The position numbers and the translations under genes are program-made. Shown one piece after another: positions 1-8,233 of a stretch of DNA of 18,592 nt. Numbering within the stretch: the first letter of the stretch is position 1; every line of letters starts with the position of its first letter. This stretch comes from JAJTFW01 sp964534995. GTDB lineage: Bacteria; Bacteroidota; Bacteroidia; AKYH767-A; OLB10. The DNA lies in contig CAZHSC010000071.1 in assembly GCA_964534995.1 (NCBI GenBank), forward strand, positions 1 to 18,592, written 5' to 3'. The notes under the pieces were generated by a model. That model saw only the letters and a program-made list of their open reading frames with translations, did no database searches and was not told the origin of the DNA.

Positions 1-2
1 GC

Positions 3-788
3 AAGGGCAGCCTGCAGCCTGACATGGAGCTTTTTCAGGCGCAGTGCAACCTGCCGTTAAAGTTGGGAAAAAGAGACCTGTTGGTAATAAATCCACTGTA
101 TGAAAGGCGGCACATTAACATCCATAAAGGGCCGAAAGGAGATCCGGAAGCCGGGTATTTCCGGGACATGGATGTACATTCTTTTTCATGCACCTTTTCC
201 AATCAGCATCGTTTTGCCGACAGCAGCCAACAATTACTCAGTGCTGTTTCACTACGTCATTACGCTGAAAAGCATCTCGCTTTGTCGGGCAATACGTTGA
301 ATCCCGCCTTCGCACTGCTGTATGCAAAAAGCGTCTCTGCCGGTTTTACCTGGAAAGCCGGGCTGTATTACAGCAGGGAGTTTTTTGGAAATCTATGGTT
401 GCCATTACTGGGCATTGACTGGGAAATTAGCAGACGCTTATGGTGCTGGGGCATCCTGCCGCGCTACGCAGTCATCGATTACAGCATCACACCACGGTGG
501 CATGCCTGTCTGGTTTATAAAGGGATTACCGATTCCTACCGGCTGAGCCGGGATGACTGGTTCAGTATGGTGGAGGGACAACTCCGCATTGCCACCGATT
601 TTTACATTCCCAATACTCCACTTGTGGTCACACTGGACGCAGGGCACAGCATCGCGCGTACATTCACCGCTTATGAGGCTGCTTCCTTTCATGAAAGTTC
701 CCTACAGCCGGCGGAGGGATACATCTTCCGTGCCGCCCTTGCGTGGAGGGTATCCCTGAAGAAGGACTTCCTGACCACACCGGAATAA
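3..788 (+). CDS. Probable outer-membrane beta-barrel protein, DUF6268-like, 5' end cut by the window
   Basis: The reading frame is open from base 3 to the stop at 786-788. An ATG at 24 exists, but the frame continues upstream without a stop, so the true start and any signal peptide probably lie outside the window. The visible part (about 254 residues from the ATG) has many short alternating polar/aromatic stretches ending in an aromatic-rich strand (FRAALAWRVSL), as expected for a beta-barrel. The segment LPLLGIDWEIS (about residues 127-137), followed by ILPRYAVIDYSITPRW, resembles the Bacteroidota DUF6268 family as I remember it; no enzyme motif is visible. The gene is convergent with recJ. 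The family assignment is from memory of its pattern, and the function is unknown. Confidence 0.6.
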   Translation, partial: KGSLQPDMELFQAQCNLPLKLGKRDLLVINPLYERRHINIHKGPKGDPEAGYFRDMDVHSFSCTFSNQHRFADSSQQLLSAVSLRHYAEKHLALSGNTLNPAFALLYAKSVSAGFTWKAGLYYSREFFGNLWLPLLGIDWEISRRLWCWGILPRYAVIDYSITPRWHACLVYKGITDSYRLSRDDWFSMVEGQLRIATDFYIPNTPLVVTLDAGHSIARTFTAYEAASFHESSLQPAEGYIFRAALAWRVSLKKDFLTTPE

Positions 789-822
789 AAAAAAGCTGCA
801 GTAGGGCCGGGCGGGCTTTTTT
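787..822. terminator. Possible bidirectional terminator between convergent genes
   Basis: An A-tract plus GC (789-796) is complementary to GCTTTTTT at 815-822, enclosing a G/C-rich loop. It sits directly after the stop of the left gene and overlaps the recJ stop codon, so each strand would end in a U-tract. The stem is short in GC pairs, hence moderate confidence. Confidence 0.4.
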
Positions 823-2551
823 ACCCGGGTAACAAAACGGGATCCTTCGAAAATTTAAGGTCCTTTATATTCAGCTGCAGGGAGGTCCTGCCGTTAAAGG
901 TGTTTTCCTCAATATGATACACCACATCAAAACTCTCCTGCTGCTCCACTTTAGGATGATGGTGCCCTAACTGGAAAGCGATACCGTCAAACATACCTTT
1001 GTGAAGTTCTGTTTGTGTAAGGCTGAGTTTAAGGTGATTATTTCCTACCACCCGGCCCCGTCCATTGTCACGGACGCCGCTCGTCCTGAAGATAGGCGCC
1101 ATATTACCCGGGCCAAAGGGGGCAAATTGTTTCAGAATCCTGTAGAAGGCGGGGGTTATATCCTTCAGATTGAGTTCCGCGTCAATTTCAATTTCACGGG
1201 TCAGCATCCGGTCTTCTATCGTGGCCCTTACCACCTCTTCGAAGCGGCGCTTAAACTCCTCTACATTCTCTTCCTTCATGGTTAGTCCTGCGGCATACAT
1301 ATGCCCCCCAAACTGCTCCAGCAAATCGCTGCAGCTTTCGATGGCATTGTATACGTCGAAATCCTTTACCGAACGAGCCGAACCCGACACATGACCGTTG
1401 CTTTTGGTAAGTACAATCGTGGGACGGTAATACTTATCCGTTAGCCGGGAAGCGACAATACCAATCACTCCTTTGTGCCATTCGGGATGATACACCACCG
1501 TTGATTTCCTGCCGGAAAAATTCACATCATGCTCAATCTGCTGCAGGGCCTGTTCAGTAATCAGGGTGTCGAGGCTCTTCCGCGCGGTATTCTGTTCATT
1601 GATATCATCTCCCAGGAAATTGGCGAGGTCTTCTTTCTTCTGGATCAGCAATTCCACCGCTTTGACACCATGTTCAATTCTTCCGGCCGCGTTGATCCTT
1701 GGGGCAATGGTAAAAACAATATCATTTATGGTCAGATCCTTTTTAACGCCTCCCAGTTCCAGGATGGCTTTGATACCGGGACGGGGTTCTTTATTGATTT
1801 TCTGAAGGCCGAAATAGGCCAGAATCCTGTTTTCGCCGGTGATGGGTACTATATCGGCGGCAATACTGATGGCTACCAGATCCAGAAATTGTTCCAACTG
1901 TACAAAGGGCACATGGTTCACCTGTGCAAAGGCCTGTATAAGCTTAAAACCGATTCCGCAGCCCGACAACTCCTTGTACGGATAGTCGCAATCGTTACGC
2001 TTGGGATCCAGCACCGCAACCGCGGCAGGCAATTCGTTTCCGGGTCTGTGATGATCACAAATAATAAAATCAATCCCCAGAGAGGAAGCATAGGCTACCT
2101 TGTCAATGCTTTTGATACCGCAATCCAGCGCTATAATGAGGGAGTACTTATGCTCACTGGCCCAGTCGATACCCTGTTTTGAAATTCCATAACCCTCCTT
2201 ATAACGGTCGGGGATATAGTAAAAAACATTTCCGGAATAGCCTTTCAGGAAAGTATAAACCAAAGAGACGGCTGTTGTGCCGTCTACATCATAATCTCCA
2301 TAAATCAGAATATTCTCTTTCCCTGCCAGCGCCTCCCCTATTCTGGCGATCGCTTTGTCCATATCCTTCATCAAAAACGGATCGTGCAGGTCTTCCAGGG
2401 AAGGGCGAAAAAACTTTTTGGCTTCCTCATAGGTGGTGATACCGCGTTGTACCATGAGGTTCACGAGGATTTTATTAATCCGTAATTCAGCCGCCAGCCG
2501 GTTGACGACTTCATGATCCCCCTGAGGTTTAAGCACCCACCTTTTATCCAT
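821..2551 (-). CDS. recJ: Single-stranded-DNA-specific 5'-3' exonuclease RecJ
   Basis: RecJ is a cytoplasmic Mn/Mg-dependent exonuclease that degrades single-stranded DNA from the 5' end in RecF-pathway recombination, base-excision and mismatch repair. The 576-residue product has normal family length. DHH-domain motifs are in order: GDYDVDG at residues 85-91, ALDCG at 141-145, CDHH at 165-168, and a conserved Asp in LDPKR near 182. PRINAAGR lies at 284-291. The DHHA1 domain shows SGSARS (389-394) and FGGHMYAAGLTM (414-425), followed by the C-terminal OB-like region. The start ATG at 2551 is chosen because it begins the conserved N-terminus. A TATATTTG box lies 27 bases upstream, so the gene probably has its own promoter. 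Identification is secure. Confidence 0.97.
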   Translation of the reverse strand: MDKRWVLKPQGDHEVVNRLAAELRINKILVNLMVQRGITTYEEAKKFFRPSLEDLHDPFLMKDMDKAIARIGEALAGKENILIYGDYDVDGTTAVSLVYTFLKGYSGNVFYYIPDRYKEGYGISKQGIDWASEHKYSLIIALDCGIKSIDKVAYASSLGIDFIICDHHRPGNELPAAVAVLDPKRNDCDYPYKELSGCGIGFKLIQAFAQVNHVPFVQLEQFLDLVAISIAADIVPITGENRILAYFGLQKINKEPRPGIKAILELGGVKKDLTINDIVFTIAPRINAAGRIEHGVKAVELLIQKKEDLANFLGDDINEQNTARKSLDTLITEQALQQIEHDVNFSGRKSTVVYHPEWHKGVIGIVASRLTDKYYRPTIVLTKSNGHVSGSARSVKDFDVYNAIESCSDLLEQFGGHMYAAGLTMKEENVEEFKRRFEEVVRATIEDRMLTREIEIDAELNLKDITPAFYRILKQFAPFGPGNMAPIFRTSGVRDNGRGRVVGNNHLKLSLTQTELHKGMFDGIAFQLGHHHPKVEQQESFDVVYHIEENTFNGRTSLQLNIKDLKFSKDPVLLPG

Positions 2552-2577
2552 AGTAACCGGTCTTTACAAAAGCTTAA

Positions 2578-2610
2578 CAAATATATAGCCCGCTTCAGGA
2601 ACCGATGCAA
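2578..2610 (-). promoter_or_regulatory. Candidate recJ promoter
   Basis: On the minus strand TATATTTG (2578-2585) matches the Bacteroidota -7 consensus TAnnTTTG. A TTG at 2608-2610 lies 22 bases further upstream, slightly more than the 20 bases found at other promoters here. The predicted leader is about 20-26 nt. Confidence 0.45.
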
Positions 2611-2713
2611 CAATTTACGTAAGTTATTGACAAGAAAGGGTGGAATCAGAAAAAAAATGATGCGGCCTCCGGAAATGCAATGAAATCAATTATATAACAA
2701 GAATTCAGGACAA

Positions 2714-3772
2714 TTAAAGGCCTTTCACGGTACTCTCCTGAAGGATCGTCCGGAGGTCAGGGCGCAACCTGGAGCGGTAGACCGACAGGGTATCGCTCTT
2801 TTTCCTCCCTTTGCGCAGTAGCCTTTGTTCCTCAAGGGGTAAAAGGGAAATCCGCTGACATTCGGGGGTGCAGCAGCGTCCGAATTTTTCGGAGCAGGAG
2901 GAACACTGGATAAACAGCAAATGACAGTCATCATTGGCACAATTCACATGGTCATCGCAAGGCGCACCGCACTGATGGCACTGGCTGATGATATCTTCCG
3001 TAATGCGCTCTCCCAGGCGCTCATCGAACACGAAATTCTTCCCAAGAAAGCGGGATTCCAATCCCTGCTCTTTCACTTCCCTGGCATATTGAATAATTCC
3101 GCCATGCAACTGATTCACATCTTTAAAACCATGGTGGCGAAACCAGGCACTGGCTTTTTCACAGCGGATACCCCCGGTGCAATAGAGCAGGATTTTATGC
3201 TCCTTCTTATCCTCCACCATCTGCACTGTTTTCTCCAGTTCCTCACGGAAAGTATCCACCTGAGGACAAATCGCCCCTTCAAAATGGCCTACTTCACTTT
3301 CATAGTGGTTTCGCATATCAATAACGATGGTGCCGGGTTGCTCCAGCGCTTCATTAAACTCCTGCGCATTCAGATGCTTTCCTACATTGGTTACATCAAA
3401 GGCATCATCATCCAAACCATCCGCTACAATCTTCCGCTTGTGACGAACGATGAGTTTTATAAATGATTTTCCATCATCTTCTACCGCAATCTTTAATGGC
3501 ATGCTGACCAAATGAGGGTCTTCGTTCAATAGTGCTTTAAAATCTTCAAAATGATGTTCGGGCACATTTATCTGCGCATTGATTCCCTCTTTTGCCACAT
3601 ATACCCTGCCCAAAATCCCCAACTTCTCCATTTTTACATACAATTCATCCCGGTATAATTCGGGCTGAGCGATGATAACATAGCGGTAAAAGGAAAGTGT
3701 AATACGCCTAAAGCTCTCGCTTTCAAGCTTTTTCCGCAAAGCTTCTTTATCCAGGGTATTGTGAAGTACCAT
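2714..3772 (-). CDS. trhO: tRNA uridine(34) 5-hydroxylase TrhO (rhodanese-domain, YceA family)
   Basis: TrhO uses molecular oxygen to hydroxylate uridine 34 in the wobble position of certain tRNAs, the first step to 5-methoxy- or 5-oxyacetyl-uridine. At 352 residues it matches E. coli TrhO (about 350). An N-terminal acylphosphatase-like domain (about 20-120) with VAKEGINAQI (59-68) is followed by a rhodanese domain (about 130-235) with the active-site loop CTGGIRC (198-204; catalytic Cys198). A Cys-rich C-terminal part (265-305) holds several CxxC-type pairs and probably binds zinc. The ATG at 3772 lies 4 bases after a strong -7 box, supporting this start. The gene is followed by recJ after a 162-base gap with a separate promoter, so no operon is implied. 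Confidence 0.95.
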   Translation of the reverse strand: MVLHNTLDKEALRKKLESESFRRITLSFYRYVIIAQPELYRDELYVKMEKLGILGRVYVAKEGINAQINVPEHHFEDFKALLNEDPHLVSMPLKIAVEDDGKSFIKLIVRHKRKIVADGLDDDAFDVTNVGKHLNAQEFNEALEQPGTIVIDMRNHYESEVGHFEGAICPQVDTFREELEKTVQMVEDKKEHKILLYCTGGIRCEKASAWFRHHGFKDVNQLHGGIIQYAREVKEQGLESRFLGKNFVFDERLGERITEDIISQCHQCGAPCDDHVNCANDDCHLLFIQCSSCSEKFGRCCTPECQRISLLPLEEQRLLRKGRKKSDTLSVYRSRLRPDLRTILQESTVKGL

Positions 3773-3776
3773 GCTG

Positions 3777-3808
3777 CAAAGATAGGGAGGGGTGGTATTT
3801 CACGCAAA
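3777..3808 (-). promoter_or_regulatory. trhO promoter (-33 TTTG, 20-bp spacer, -7 TATCTTTG)
   Basis: On the minus strand TTTG (3805-3808) is followed by exactly 20 bases and then TATCTTTG (3777-3784), both matching the Bacteroidota sigma consensus. Only four bases (CAGC) separate the box from the ATG, so the transcript is predicted to start at or next to the start codon. Confidence 0.7.
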
Positions 3809-3862
3809 CCTTCTCCTTAAAAGAAAGCGACAACGGGTATGCACCTAGTGCAGGCAATGCAA

Positions 3863-4534
3863 TCAGATATATTTAGAAGCTTCCTTTACGCTGAGGGAAG
3901 AAAGCGGCTGTTTTTCCAGATATTTTCTGACGGCTGCCGGATTACTTTTACTGTATTGGCGCAAGGCCCAGCCTATCGCCTTCCTGATAAAAAAATCCTT
4001 CTCTACGGCAAACCGGGAACATAAGTCAAACAACAATCTGGCATCGGTATTTTTCCCATACTTCAATTGAAAAATGATGGCACTGCGGTGTAGCCAAAGG
4101 TTATCAGATTTTATCCAACGATCAATAGATTCTCGCATCAAAGAGGCATCTTTACGGAAGAGGTCCCCTACCAGGTTTGCTGCCACAAAATCGACAGTGT
4201 CCCACCAGGATTTATCTGTGATCATATGTTCGAACAATGTCAGGTGCTCTGCGGTAAATTCCTTATGCCGCCTCCTGCACAATTCCATCGAAATATATTG
4301 AAACTCCCGGTACCCTGATTGCCATAACTGCCTTACTATTTGCGGCCATTCGGCAGCGGTGAAATTTTTATATTCCGCTAAAATCAATTTCAGCAAGTCG
4401 GCACGCGGAGTTTTCTTGATACCAAGAAATTCAAACTGATCACGCATATATGCCTTCATGCCGGCAGCCGTTTCCTTATCTGCATGGTTTAAAAACAATT
4501 TTTCTGTTTTTATTACAAAGGGATGTTTCTTCAT
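3863..4534 (-). CDS. DNA alkylation repair protein, AlkD-like HEAT-repeat glycosylase
   Basis: AlkD-family DNA glycosylases remove positively charged alkylated purines such as 3-methyladenine and 7-methylguanine using a curved stack of HEAT-like helices. The 223-residue product is all-helical in pattern and has the family hallmark DKSWWDTVDFVA (107-118), containing the Trp/Asp that contact and hydrolyse the lesion, plus KAIGWALRQYSK (185-196), carrying the later conserved Trp. The frame extends to a non-ATG start at 4603. The ATG at 4534 is preferred because MKKHPF starts the conserved region and a TACTTTTG box ends four bases upstream. It lies upstream of trhO on the same strand, but trhO has its own promoter. 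It is divergent from the small gene at 4655. Confidence 0.9.
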   Translation of the reverse strand: MKKHPFVIKTEKLFLNHADKETAAGMKAYMRDQFEFLGIKKTPRADLLKLILAEYKNFTAAEWPQIVRQLWQSGYREFQYISMELCRRRHKEFTAEHLTLFEHMITDKSWWDTVDFVAANLVGDLFRKDASLMRESIDRWIKSDNLWLHRSAIIFQLKYGKNTDARLLFDLCSRFAVEKDFFIRKAIGWALRQYSKSNPAAVRKYLEKQPLSSLSVKEASKYI

Positions 4535-4538
4535 CCGA

Positions 4539-4546
4539 CAAAAGTA
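4539..4546 (-). promoter_or_regulatory. Candidate -7 promoter box of the AlkD-like gene
   Basis: TACTTTTG on the minus strand matches TAnnTTTG and is followed by TCGG and the ATG. No TTG is found at the expected -33 distance. The position decides the start codon at 4534 and predicts a leaderless transcript. Confidence 0.5.
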
Positions 4547-4591
4547 CGAATGTGATAACGCACGAACGGGTTTTCCAAAAAAAGACTGAAA

Positions 4592-4605
4592 GATTGATAA
4601 CAATC
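4592..4605. promoter_or_regulatory. Short inverted repeat GATTG-N4-CAATC between divergent genes
   Basis: GATTGATAACAATC has perfect 5-bp arms around ATAA. It lies in the 120-bp region between the divergent AlkD-like gene and the small secreted-protein gene, 36 bases upstream of the latter's -7 box. It could be a binding site for a dimeric regulator, but a repeat this short can arise by chance. Confidence 0.25.
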
Positions 4606-4640
4606 AGTAAAACTACCGGAGAACAGCGCTTTTTCCATTG

Positions 4641-4648
4641 TACCTTTG
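4641..4648 (+). promoter_or_regulatory. Candidate -7 promoter box of the small gene at 4655
   Basis: TACCTTTG matches TAnnTTTG and ends six bases before the ATG at 4655. No TTG lies at the -33 distance. The position argues for the ATG at 4655 rather than the in-frame TTG at 4646, which is inside the box. Confidence 0.5.
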
Positions 4649-4654
4649 ACGAAG

Positions 4655-5029
4655 ATGAAAAAGTTATTTCTCTGTTGGCTTATTCTCTATGCAGGAACGG
4701 GTAATATATTTTTATTACAGATACTGAAGATTCCAGATTTAATTGTTCACTATAATCTGCATTCCCAAAGCAAAGAAATTTCTATTGTTGATTTTTTTGC
4801 AATACATTATAATGGAAAAGATGTTGCGCAAGATGAGGACATGGCTGCTGATAACGGACTCCCCTTCAAATCAGTTGTTGCCGGTGAAAAGACCATCAAC
4901 TCCCTGCAGCCGGAAACGGATAAACACCTGTTTTTATTCACCAGTTCATCAGCGTTGATCTTTGTAAATTATACAGCGGACGCTTTGAAGACCCCGGTCA
5001 CGGAAATTTTCCAGCCGCCCCGCTGCTGA
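4655..5029 (+). CDS. Small signal-anchored hypothetical protein with HY/LPFKS motifs
   Basis: The product has 124 residues. An N-terminal hydrophobic segment (about 3-30) looks like a signal peptide or anchor. The central part has VHYNLH (31-36; His32, His36), a segment around DFFAIHYNG (46-54; His51), an acidic patch DEDMAADN and then LPFKS (69-73). I recall small Bacteroidota proteins with this HY...H...DF..HY...LPFK layout encoded near TonB receptors, but have no established function for them. The clustered His and acidic residues would fit metal binding, which is inference. The C-terminus ends in PPRC. It is followed by the DUF2231 gene after 102 bases without a clear promoter, so the two may share a transcript. 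Confidence 0.7.
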   Translation: MKKLFLCWLILYAGTGNIFLLQILKIPDLIVHYNLHSQSKEISIVDFFAIHYNGKDVAQDEDMAADNGLPFKSVVAGEKTINSLQPETDKHLFLFTSSSALIFVNYTADALKTPVTEIFQPPRC

Positions 5030-5131
5030 TTTTTCTTAATTACTATTTTATTACATTTATCATTCCTTAAGCGGAAGACATTGTTTATCACCCTGCCATT
5101 CCGCAGCGGGTTCACTCTTAAAAAAATTATC

Positions 5132-5635
5132 ATGGATTTAACACACCTTCATCTGCTATTAAATCACTTCCCTATTATCGGAACCATCATTGGCATAGCC
5201 CTTATGGCCTATGCCCTGTTCTCTAAACAAAAAGTATTGCAAAACGCAGCGTTAACTATATGGGTGGTGATGACCCTCTTCACGCTTCCGGTTATGAAAA
5301 CCGGTGAAGAGGCGGAAGAAACCGTTGAAAATATAAGCGGTATTAACAAAGCCAGCATTCACGAACATGAGGAAGCTGCTGAACTGGCATTATGGATCAT
5401 GATTGCCCTTGGCGTGGTATCACTGGGTGGGCTTCTCCTGCAAAACAGAGATTCAAACAAGGCGAGCCTCCTCACAAAATTTGCCTTCGGCATTTCTCTG
5501 GTCGTTTTCATCGCCATGGCCCGGACAGGATATCTGGGGGGATTGATTCGTCATACGGAGCTATTGAACACAGCAGGGACACCCGCTGCTGCCGAAGGAA
5601 GATCGGCACCGGAAGGAGAAGAAGGAGAAGATTGA
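5132..5635 (+). CDS. DUF2231-type integral membrane protein
   Basis: The 167-residue product has four predicted membrane segments (about 14-32, 38-56, 84-103 and 114-133). The N-terminus MDLTHLHLLLNHFPIIG carries His5, His7 and His12, a hallmark of DUF2231-like proteins. A second His pair (77, 79) precedes the third membrane segment and His141 follows the fourth. These histidines at membrane borders could bind heme or metal, but this is not demonstrated. The C-terminus is Ala-rich and then strongly acidic (EGEEGED). The ATG at 5132 is preferred over the in-frame TTG at 5081 because it starts directly at the conserved His-rich segment. The gene follows the small secreted protein and converges with the TonB receptor gene. 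Confidence 0.8.
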   Translation: MDLTHLHLLLNHFPIIGTIIGIALMAYALFSKQKVLQNAALTIWVVMTLFTLPVMKTGEEAEETVENISGINKASIHEHEEAAELALWIMIALGVVSLGGLLLQNRDSNKASLLTKFAFGISLVVFIAMARTGYLGGLIRHTELLNTAGTPAAAEGRSAPEGEEGED

Positions 5636-5919
5636 TCGCATGGCTCCTGCAAAAGGGAGATGATTCCCAACCATCCCGGAGGAGCCCTGCTGAAAAGTTT
5701 CTCGTAAAGGTCGCAGAGCCGTAGAGTAGTTTCGGGAAGCACAGTAATATGAGTTTAATATATCAGCTTTATATACCCAATTACTTTCCGGGCTGGGACA
5801 CACAAAAATCATCATTAAAAAATGCATAGATATAATAACCATCGTGCTAAAAATATCATTGGGAATAGTATCGAATGCCGGAAAAACCTTTCGTTGAACC
5901 TGAATATACGGTATACGCT

Positions 5920-8160
5920 CTAAAAAAGCTGATAACGGACACCGGCAAAAGCCCTGATTCCCTGTACCGGCGCATAATTATAGGAGGGATCAAAGGTATA
6001 ACCGTATGGATTGTTTACATTGATGAATTTATCAAAAGGATCAAAGGGTCGTAAAATGGGATCCTGAGGAATAAAATTCAACAGGTTTTTTAGTCCCGCA
6101 TACAACTCCCAGGGGCCGCTTCTACGGGTACATTGAATATTAACGATCGCAAACCAGGGAGACTTTTCCGGGCGGAAGTCGTTGGGTACAGTGGGCAGGT
6201 ACATGGGTCCTGTTAATTTTCCTGTTACGTCGATCAGCCATCTTCCTCCCTTTGCAGTCCATGTGAGCCCTCCTACCCCACTCCATGCAGGCGCATGCAA
6301 TTGCCTTGTACGTTTTCCCATCTCCTGCTGATACACATCCAAAAAAGTAATGCCCAGATTCCCCCGCAGCATACCGGTTGAAGCCACCTCCAGGTTCAGG
6401 CTCGTCCCTTTACTGACTGCATGACCTTCCAGATTTTTATAGATGATACGTTGCGGATCTGATAAAAAATCACCGGTAATGCGGTTCGAGAAATAGGTAT
6501 AGAAAACCGAAGCGTCTATATTCAAAATACCCCACACCGGTTGGAATTGTCCGGTATAATTCAGATTCACATTCCAGCTTTGTTCCGGCTTCAGTGATTC
6601 AACAATTTCCACCTCGCGGGCACCACTCAATGCTGCATGATCTTCCGTAAACAGGTTCACCACGCGATAGCCATTTCCGGAACTCAACCGCATGGAATGC
6701 GAACTACTCCATTTATAACGGGCGGCGAATCGTGGAGAGAGGACCCACCCATGTTCCTTGTGCAAATCCGAACGAAATCCTCCGACTAAGGCCAGCTCAT
6801 CCGTCAGGCTGAATTCATCCTGTATAAAAACACCAGCCAGCAAACTCTTCATTGGCGCATTGCTAATGCGCAGCGAATCACCGGCAGCCGTTCCGGGCGT
6901 ATTATCATCATAAAACGTATAACGGATCGGCAGCCCCGCCATTAACTCATGACGACCAATTTTCTTTGTCCACCGGAACTGAAGAAATCCCACCGTTTGT
7001 ACCGCATCAAAGGAAACAATGCCATACCATGAATCCTGAACATGCCGGTTGAAGGAAAAGTCAGTGGTAATAATTTCATCGTTCACTTTAAAGGCATACT
7101 GACCTATCGCCTCCACACGTGCAGTATACACTGATTCCCCATATATCGAATCTGAACCCCTCCACTCCGCGGACCATTGCATCTCGCCACCCCAACGGTC
7201 TTCATAGAGATAGCGCAATGCAATTTGAAGCGGTAAGGTATCCTTCCTGTTATACGACCATTTATTAAATACGGAAATTCTTTTCTGCAAGGTAACATCC
7301 GTAAAATTATCATCATTGATATCCGATGGAGTAGAAAAATGAAACGTGTTCACCCCCAGCAAAGAACTCCAATTTCCTTTCTTCCACTTAACACTCACAT
7401 CCAGATTAAGTTCACCTGCTGAAGTGGCGTTCATCTCCGCAAAAAGGCGGGGTACGGCAAGCGGCTCTTTGGTGATAATATTGATCAGGCCACCCATTGC
7501 CTCCGAACCATAGAGTGTTCCGGCAGGACCTTTTACAATTTCTATGCGTCGAATCATGGCATTCGGAATACCACTCAATCCATATACCGAACTCAGACTG
7601 CTTACGATCGGCATTCCATCAATAAGCACCATCGTATAGGGACCTTCCATACCATTGATATGAATATCGCCCGTATTGCAAACATTGCAATTTATCTGCG
7701 GCTGCACTCCATTCACCAGATGCAGGGCTTCGAAGACACCCGGTGTTGGATTTCGCTTAAAGAAAGCAGGGTTATACACTTCTACCGGTATTGCTGACTC
7801 CAGACGCTCCACCGGATTCAATGTACCGCTGATCACCACTTCCTTTAAAGCACTTGTTTCGCTCTTCAGGTAAAAATCAAGGGCTGTTTTCACTCCTTCC
7901 GCTACTTTCACTTCCTTCCTGTAAAGTAGAAAGCCCATCGCTTTCACTTCAATTATATGTACTCCCGCGGGCATTGATTCCACTACATAATATCCATTTA
8001 CGTCCGACGTAACCCCCATCCCCGATGCAGGAATTCCAATAGTAGCAAAAGGGACAGGTTTACCCTCATCATAAACCCTTCCCTGCAGACTTCCCTGTGC
8101 GGACAATAAACGTACGGACAGCATGAAACATGAACAAAAAAATAAAAAAATCCCTTTCAT
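5920..8160 (-). CDS. TonB-dependent outer-membrane receptor with carboxypeptidase-regulatory-like domain
   Basis: This 746-residue outer-membrane protein should take up a scarce ligand using energy from TonB-ExbBD. A signal peptide ends near LLSAQ (18-22). A carboxypeptidase-regulatory-like beta-sandwich follows (about 24-100), then a TonB-box-like EVVISG (107-112). The plug domain (about 120-235) includes HINGM (167-171), MVLIDGMPI and YGSEAMGGLINIIT (217-230). The remainder is a 22-strand-type barrel ending in VRYQLF with the terminal aromatic. The plug carries Cys158 and Cys161 in NCNVCNT, a possible metal or disulfide site. Length fits siderophore/metal receptors, not the roughly 1000-residue SusC type, and no SusD partner is adjacent. 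It is divergent from a DtxR-type regulator with an inverted repeat between them, suggesting metal control. The ligand is not known. Confidence 0.93.
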   Translation of the reverse strand: MKGIFLFFCSCFMLSVRLLSAQGSLQGRVYDEGKPVPFATIGIPASGMGVTSDVNGYYVVESMPAGVHIIEVKAMGFLLYRKEVKVAEGVKTALDFYLKSETSALKEVVISGTLNPVERLESAIPVEVYNPAFFKRNPTPGVFEALHLVNGVQPQINCNVCNTGDIHINGMEGPYTMVLIDGMPIVSSLSSVYGLSGIPNAMIRRIEIVKGPAGTLYGSEAMGGLINIITKEPLAVPRLFAEMNATSAGELNLDVSVKWKKGNWSSLLGVNTFHFSTPSDINDDNFTDVTLQKRISVFNKWSYNRKDTLPLQIALRYLYEDRWGGEMQWSAEWRGSDSIYGESVYTARVEAIGQYAFKVNDEIITTDFSFNRHVQDSWYGIVSFDAVQTVGFLQFRWTKKIGRHELMAGLPIRYTFYDDNTPGTAAGDSLRISNAPMKSLLAGVFIQDEFSLTDELALVGGFRSDLHKEHGWVLSPRFAARYKWSSSHSMRLSSGNGYRVVNLFTEDHAALSGAREVEIVESLKPEQSWNVNLNYTGQFQPVWGILNIDASVFYTYFSNRITGDFLSDPQRIIYKNLEGHAVSKGTSLNLEVASTGMLRGNLGITFLDVYQQEMGKRTRQLHAPAWSGVGGLTWTAKGGRWLIDVTGKLTGPMYLPTVPNDFRPEKSPWFAIVNIQCTRRSGPWELYAGLKNLLNFIPQDPILRPFDPFDKFINVNNPYGYTFDPSYNYAPVQGIRAFAGVRYQLF

Positions 8161-8165
8161 GAAGG

Positions 8166-8173
8166 CAAATATA
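8166..8173 (-). promoter_or_regulatory. Candidate -7 promoter box of the TonB receptor gene
   Basis: TATATTTG on the minus strand matches TAnnTTTG and ends five bases before the receptor ATG. There is no TTG at the -33 position; that region is occupied by the inverted repeat 8183-8198, so a protein bound there would compete with RNA polymerase. Confidence 0.55.
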
Positions 8174-8182
8174 TCAAATTAT

Positions 8183-8198
8183 GTTAGACTTATCTAAC
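8183..8198. promoter_or_regulatory. Candidate DtxR/MntR-type operator GTTAGACTTATCTAAC
   Basis: This 16-bp sequence is an inverted repeat with perfect 6-bp arms (GTTAGA / TCTAAC) around CTTA. It lies between the divergent receptor and DtxR-family regulator genes, 9 bases behind the receptor -7 box and 23 bases upstream of the regulator -7 box, covering the -33 region of the former and adjoining that of the latter. The TTAG...CTAA layout resembles operators of DtxR-family repressors. Its role and binding protein are inferred. Confidence 0.6.
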
Positions 8199-8221
8199 TT
8201 TTATTGTTTGAAATTACTTCA

Positions 8222-8229
8222 TATCTTTG
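8222..8229 (+). promoter_or_regulatory. -7 promoter box of the DtxR-family regulator gene
   Basis: TATCTTTG is an exact TAnnTTTG match and ends four bases (TAAA) before the ATG at 8234. It rules out the in-frame upstream start at 8204 as the main start and predicts a near-leaderless transcript. Confidence 0.6.
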
Positions 8230-8233
8230 TAAA

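Noticed and set aside
1529..2182. 217-codon open frame on the plus strand inside recJ
   Set aside because: It is antisense to conserved RecJ motifs, shows no recognisable domain and no promoter box, so it is a shadow frame.
2921..3466. 181-codon open frame on the plus strand inside trhO
   Set aside because: It is antisense to the rhodanese and Cys-rich domains and has low-complexity His/Ile/Leu content without a family match.
3840..3852. Small hairpin TGCACCTAGTGCA after the AlkD-like gene
   Set aside because: Five-base arms without a T-tract are too weak to call a terminator.
5636..5919. 284-bp gap between the convergent DUF2231 and receptor genes, including a TTCTCGTAAAGGTCGCAGAG segment
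   Set aside because: No convincing gene, hairpin terminator or second copy of the segment was found in the window.
5876..6052. 58-codon frame starting MPEKPFVEPEYTVYALKK, overlapping the receptor 3' end
   Set aside because: Most of it is antisense to the C-terminal strands of the TonB receptor and it lacks a promoter box; considered coincidental.
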